Origin: Mycobacterium sp. 1100029.7
GTDB lineage: Bacteria > Actinomycetota > Actinomycetes > Mycobacteriales > Mycobacteriaceae
Length of the DNA stretch: 64,000 nucleotides
Assembly: GCF_001665235.1 (NCBI RefSeq)
Contig: NZ_LZSC01000041.1
Span: forward strand, 25,785 to 89,784
Direction of reading: 5' to 3'
Below the pieces are notes generated by a model that worked only from the letters and a program-made list of their open reading frames with translations, was not told the origin of the DNA and searched no databases. Every line of letters begins with the position of its first letter. The stretch's first letter is position 1. A program made the translations under genes and the position numbers. Shown in pieces: positions 60,585-64,000 of this stretch.

Positions 60585-60718
60585 TCACGCGCGACACTTA
60601 AACGTCGGCGACGACATGCCGAGAAGAGTCGCAATGGCTTCAGTCTCGAGCATGCCGGGCGGCGCGGGGTAGCGTGCCGGGCAGCGCGGGGCAGCCGCGG
60701 GGCGGCGCCTAAAAAACG

Positions 60719-61174
60719 TCAGGAGATGTAGCGCACGATGCTTTCGGCCACACAGGCCGGCTTCGGCGAATCCTCGACCTCGACGGTGGTGGACACCGTA
60801 GCCTGCACGGTGCCGTTGCCCAGGTCCTCGACACCGGCCAGTGAACTCTGCGCGCGCACCCGGGAGCCGACCGGTACCGGCGAGGGAAAGCGAACCTTGT
60901 TCAGGCCGTAGTTGATTGCGAGCTTGATGCCCTTGACGGTGTACATCTCGTGTTGCAGCCGCGGCAGCAGCGCCAGCGTCATGAAGCCATGGGCGATCGT
61001 CTTTCCGAACGGCCCGGCGGCCGCGCGCTCCGGGTCGACGTGAATCCACTGGTGGTCGCCGGTCGCGTCGGCGAACAGGTTCACGTCTTCCTGAGTGATG
61101 GTCACCCAGTCGCTCTGCCCGATCGTCTCGCCCGTGGCGGCGGCAAGGTCGGCGACTGACTCGAAGGTGCGCAT
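60719..61174 (-). CDS. htdZ: 3-hydroxyacyl-thioester dehydratase HtdZ
   Basis: A 151-residue single-hotdog R-specific hydratase, the same length as M. tuberculosis Rv0130. The catalytic Asp40/His45 pair is in LFADATGDHQWIHVDPERA, the hydratase-2 motif. GPFGKTIAHGFMTLALLP is the second family segment. It interconverts enoyl and 3-hydroxyacyl thioesters in fatty acid metabolism. Convergent with fadE1, divergent from the phosphodiesterase gene. Confidence 0.95.
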   Translation of the reverse strand: MRTFESVADLAAATGETIGQSDWVTITQEDVNLFADATGDHQWIHVDPERAAAGPFGKTIAHGFMTLALLPRLQHEMYTVKGIKLAINYGLNKVRFPSPVPVGSRVRAQSSLAGVEDLGNGTVQATVSTTVEVEDSPKPACVAESIVRYIS

Positions 61175-61209
61175 GCTTTCTCCTCTGCTCGCGGGTAAGC
61201 ATAGAACTT

Positions 61210-61707
61210 GTGAGGCTGCTGTTGATTGCCGATACCCACGTTCCCAAACGGGCCCGCGACCTACCCGCGCGGGTGTGGGAGGAAGTCGCCCAGGCCGACG
61301 TCGTCATCCACGCCGGTGACTGGATCGCCCTGGATTTGCTCGACGAACTGGAAGCCCGGGCCGCACGCCTGGTCGCCTGCTGGGGCAACAACGACGGTCC
61401 GGAGCTGCGGGCGCGACTGCCCGAGCGTGCCGACGTGACGCTGGCGGGTGTGCGGTGGACCGTCGTCCACGAAACCGGTGGCGCCGCCGGACGCGAGGCG
61501 CGGATGTCGCGGCTGTATCCGGATACCGAGGTGCTGGTTTTCGGGCACAGCCATATCCCGTGGGACAGCACGACCCAGACCGGCCTGCGCCTGCTCAACC
61601 CGGGCTCACCGACGGACCGCCGCCGCCAGCCGTTTTGCACGTATATGACGGCCGGCATCGAGGACGGCGCAGTGACCGACGTCATGCTGCATCGACTGCA
61701 CAAGTAG
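61210..61707 (+). CDS. YfcE-type phosphodiesterase/metallophosphoesterase
   Basis: A 165-residue calcineurin-like phosphoesterase. Metal motifs: LLIADTHVP (D-x-H), VIHAGDW (GD), CWGNNDG (GNxD), TVVHETGG (H, where GHG is usual) and VFGHSHIPW (GHSH). The YfcE/MJ0936 subfamily hydrolyses phosphodiesters. The start is a GTG at 61210. The GHG motif appears replaced by VHETGG, a deviation worth noting. Confidence 0.88.
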   Translation: MRLLLIADTHVPKRARDLPARVWEEVAQADVVIHAGDWIALDLLDELEARAARLVACWGNNDGPELRARLPERADVTLAGVRWTVVHETGGAAGREARMSRLYPDTEVLVFGHSHIPWDSTTQTGLRLLNPGSPTDRRRQPFCTYMTAGIEDGAVTDVMLHRLHK

Positions 61708-61765
61708 GCCAGATAAAGGCCCTACACAGCTTGCACCCATATTTAGCTCGTAAACAGAGTTATAT

Positions 61766-62230
61766 ATGCAAGCAGCATCCAGAGCCCGCACCGACCTGGT
61801 CGCCGATGTCTTCGGCGTCGTAGGCCGGTTCCGCCGCCAGTTGCGCCGCTCGGCCGGCCGGGGGCTGGACTCGGCACGGTTCACCGAATCGCAGTCGGAG
61901 CTGCTGTGGCTGGTGGGCCGGCGTCCGGGCATCTCGGTGCGCGCCGCGGCCGCTGAACTCGGGCTGGTGTCCAACACCGCGTCGACCATGGTCTCCAAGC
62001 TGGTGGCCAACGGTTCGCTGATCCGCACCGTCGACCAAGCCGACCGGCGCGCCTGCCAACTTCGGCTGGCCGAACCCACCCAGCAGATCGTCGACGCATC
62101 CCGTGCGGTGCGGCGCGCCTTGCTGACCGAGGTGCTCGAAGAACTCAGCGACGACCAAATCGATTCTCTGACAGAGGGGTTGGAGATCCTCGACAAGGTC
62201 GCCCGCAGATTACAGGAGAGAAGACGATGA
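61766..62230 (+). CDS. MarR-family regulator
   Basis: A 154-residue winged-helix MarR protein: SQSELLWLVGRRPGISVRAAAAELGLVSNTASTMVSKLVANG (parts) contains the helix-turn-helix, and DQADRRACQLRLAEPTQ is the wing. It overlaps the ABC ATPase by 4 bp, so it probably represses the exporter operon. The ATG at 61766 lies in a very AT-rich patch without a ribosome site, and 7-bp inverted arms GCTTGCA (61729) and TGCAAGC (61767) flank it. Confidence 0.9.
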   Translation: MQAASRARTDLVADVFGVVGRFRRQLRRSAGRGLDSARFTESQSELLWLVGRRPGISVRAAAAELGLVSNTASTMVSKLVANGSLIRTVDQADRRACQLRLAEPTQQIVDASRAVRRALLTEVLEELSDDQIDSLTEGLEILDKVARRLQERRR

Positions 62231-63054
62231 CGAAATTACCGATGGCGATCGACTGCCGCCACCTGAGCTTCCACTACGGCCAGTTCACCGCCGTGGACGA
62301 TCTGACGCTGCAGGTACGGCCCGGCGAGACGATGGGTCTGCTCGGACCCAACGGCGCCGGCAAGACCACGCTGGTCCGCATGCTCACCACGCTGACCCCG
62401 GTACAGCACGGTGAGTTGCGGATCTTCGGGTTGGACTCGCGACGCCAGACCACCGATATCCGCAGCAACATCGGCTATGTGCCCCAACAACTTTCGATCG
62501 AACCGGCGCTGACCGGGCGGCAGAACGTCACTTGGTTCGCCCGGCTGTACGGCGTTCCGCGCGCCGAGCGCTCCGAGCGTGTCGAGCAGGCCCTGGCCGC
62601 GATGGAACTTCTCGACGTGGCCGACCGGCTGGCGGGAACCTACTCCGGCGGCATGGTGCGCCGCCTGGAAGTGGCCCAAGCGCTGGTCAACCGGCCGTCG
62701 CTGCTGGTGCTCGACGAGCCGACGGTCGGGCTGGATCCGATCGCCCGCGACGGTGTGTGGACCCAGGTGCAGGACATGCAGGCGCAGTTCGGCATGACCG
62801 TGCTGCTGACCACGCATTACATGGAAGAGGCCGACGCCCTGTGCGATCGGGTCGCATTGATGCACCGCGGTGTGTTGCGCGCGGTGGGTACCCCCACCGA
62901 GCTGAAATCCAAGGTGTCGCCGGGCGCCACCCTCGAGGACGTCTTCCGCCACTATGCGTCATCGGATCTGCGCGGCGACACGTCGGCAGCATCGGAGTCC
63001 TCTGACTTCCGCCAAATCCGTTCCAGCAGAAAGGTTGCCAGTCGTGCTAGTTGA
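62227..63054 (+). CDS. ABC exporter ATPase, DrrA-like
   Basis: A 275-residue nucleotide-binding domain: Walker A GPNGAGKTT, Q-loop YVPQQLSIEP, signature TYSGGMVRRLEVAQAL, Walker B LLVLDEPTVGLD and H-loop TTHYMEEAD. It is of the daunorubicin-resistance/ABC-2 type. The C-terminal 30 residues are serine-rich and outside the domain. It overlaps MarR by 4 bp and the permease by 11 bp. Substrate may be a drug or lipid. Confidence 0.94.
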   Translation: MTKLPMAIDCRHLSFHYGQFTAVDDLTLQVRPGETMGLLGPNGAGKTTLVRMLTTLTPVQHGELRIFGLDSRRQTTDIRSNIGYVPQQLSIEPALTGRQNVTWFARLYGVPRAERSERVEQALAAMELLDVADRLAGTYSGGMVRRLEVAQALVNRPSLLVLDEPTVGLDPIARDGVWTQVQDMQAQFGMTVLLTTHYMEEADALCDRVALMHRGVLRAVGTPTELKSKVSPGATLEDVFRHYASSDLRGDTSAASESSDFRQIRSSRKVASRAS

Positions 63055-63871
63055 TCAGACCCCCACCGCCCCGGCGGCTTCCCTGCTGCGCGCCCCTCGT
63101 GGATGGCAGCGAATCAGCGCGATGTTCGGGCGGGTTGGCGCGTTCGCGATCGTCGAGCTGCAGAAGCTGCAGCACGACCGCACCGAGCTCGTCACCCGGA
63201 TGGTGCAGCCGGCACTGTGGCTGCTGATCTTCGGGACGACGTTTTCCAAGCTGCACGTCATCAACACGGGATCGGTGTCGTACTTGGCGTTCCTGGCACC
63301 GGGCATCATCGCGCAGTCGGCATTGTTCATTTCGATTTTCTATGGCATCCAGATCATTTGGGATCGAGACGCCGGTGTGCTGGCCAAGCTCATGGTGACA
63401 CCCGCCCCGGCGTCGGCGTTGATCACCGGCAAGGCTTTCGCCGCGGGTGTGCGATCCGTCGCGCAGGTCGTCGGCGTGATGGCGCTGGCGTACGTGATGC
63501 GCGTCGGACTGACCGTCAATCCGCTGCGCATCCTGGGGGCCATGGCCATCGTGATGCTCGGCGCCGCATTCTTCGCGTGCCTGTCGATGACGCTGGCCGG
63601 CCTGGTTCGCAATCGGGATCGCCTGATGGGTATCGGGCAAGCGATCACGATGCCGTTGTTCTTCGCGTCGAATGCCCTGTATCCGGTCGACGTGATGCCT
63701 TCCTGGTTGCACGCGCTGAACACGGTCAACCCGCTGAGCTACGAGGTCAATGCGCTGCGGGCGCTGCTGATCGGCACGCCGCTGAACCCGCTGGACATCG
63801 TCGTATTGCTGGTGGCCGCGGTCGTCGGAATCGCCACGGCTTCAACGCTTTTGCGCCGGCTGGTCGCCTGA
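63044..63871 (+). CDS. ABC-2 type permease, DrrB-like
   Basis: A 275-residue permease with six hydrophobic segments: LVTRMVQPALWLLIFGTTFSKL, YLAFLAPGIIAQSALFISIFYGIQIIWDRDAGVLAKLMVTP (the ABC-2 signature, split here), ILGAMAIVMLGAAFFACLSMTLAGLV (parts), and the C-terminal DIVVLLVAAVVGIATASTLL. The start is the GTG at 63044, overlapping the ATPase gene by 11 bp, with AGAAAGG upstream. Functions as a dimer with the ATPase. Confidence 0.9.
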   Translation: MLVDQTPTAPAASLLRAPRGWQRISAMFGRVGAFAIVELQKLQHDRTELVTRMVQPALWLLIFGTTFSKLHVINTGSVSYLAFLAPGIIAQSALFISIFYGIQIIWDRDAGVLAKLMVTPAPASALITGKAFAAGVRSVAQVVGVMALAYVMRVGLTVNPLRILGAMAIVMLGAAFFACLSMTLAGLVRNRDRLMGIGQAITMPLFFASNALYPVDVMPSWLHALNTVNPLSYEVNALRALLIGTPLNPLDIVVLLVAAVVGIATASTLLRRLVA

Positions 63872-64000
63872 CGCGCGATAGTGCATGAGCTGGCCGCAAT
63901 TTCGTGAGTCGATCGTGACCTGACCGTGACGATTCCTGGCTGACTCCCAATCGTTAGCGAACCGCGATCTGTCGGTGCGGCCGCGACGAACGAGTTCGAC
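63872..64000. other. Non-coding 3' end of window
   Basis: After the permease stop no start codon with a coding-like frame or motif is visible before the window ends; a gene could begin just beyond. Confidence 0.4.

Noticed and set aside
60590..60610. CGCGACACTTAAACG after fadE1 as a fourth copy of the 27-bp motif
   Set aside because: Only GACACTT is shared; the TTTGTAAAGC half is absent at the fixed spacing.

Overview
The window is GC-rich actinobacterial DNA, almost certainly from a Mycobacterium of the slow-growing type. The main evidence is gene order. From about 25.0 to 61.2 kb it follows, in reverse orientation, the M. tuberculosis block Rv0158 to Rv0130 as I remember it: TetR, pntB-pntAB-pntAA, fadE2, ptpB, SDR, aldehyde dehydrogenase, tandem SAM methyltransferases, TetR, ClC channel, HhH-GPD glycosylase, SnoaL, DUF427, epimerase, SnoaL, msrA, cyp138, TetR, ephF, GNAT, fgd2, fadE1, htdZ. 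Several proteins match the remembered M. tuberculosis lengths closely (cyp138 441 aa, htdZ 151 aa, pntB 474 aa). The PE genes expected in that block are absent. No rRNA, tRNA, insertion sequence, integrase or CRISPR array was seen. Region 1 (1-17 kb) is a catabolic district. A seven-gene minus-strand operon (5101 to beyond base 1), translationally coupled by 1-4 bp overlaps at five of six junctions, encodes two unknown proteins, a cytochrome P450, a zinc-type alcohol dehydrogenase, an HpcH/HpaI aldolase, a SnoaL-like protein and an SDR. Next come a CaiB-type CoA transferase, an NmrA-like reductase divergent from its HxlR regulator, a thioesterase/LLM/acyl-CoA dehydrogenase operon, and an SMP-30/thioesterase/TetR operon. 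A 27-bp pseudo-palindrome (TGACACTT-N9-TTTGTAAAGC) occurs once upstream of each of three of these operons, which suggests a local regulon, possibly run by the TetR at 13.7 kb. Region 2 (17-25 kb) holds an amine-dehydrogenase-like oxidoreductase, a long imperfect hairpin, a YiaA/B membrane protein, a MacS/NarL-like two-component pair, an acyltransferase-3 with a small membrane partner, a TetR, two tandem copies of a 41-residue microprotein gene, and a CYP125-like P450 divergent from a TetR. Region 3 (25-48 kb) is the conserved core described above: transhydrogenase, beta-oxidation enzymes, PtpB phosphatase, methyltransferases, pirin, ClC, MsrA, CYP138 and EphF. It carries one extra gene, dps, with a SigF-type promoter, and a perfect KstR-type box upstream of the Rv0138/Rv0139-like pair. 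Region 4 (48.3-57.4 kb) is an insertion relative to M. tuberculosis. It contains two coiled-coil stress-type proteins (one with a CsbD domain), a sulfotransferase divergent from TetR-DUF1214, an LLM/SRPBCC pair, and an acyl desaturase/ferredoxin-reductase operon divergent from its own TetR across two palindromes. Region 5 (57.4-64 kb) returns to the core (GNAT, fgd2, fadE1, htdZ) and ends with a phosphodiesterase and a MarR/ABC-2 exporter operon. Overall the genes point to lipid, steroid or aromatic acyl-CoA metabolism and envelope lipid modification, with a repressor beside almost every operon. Locus equivalences to M. tuberculosis are from memory and were not checked by search.
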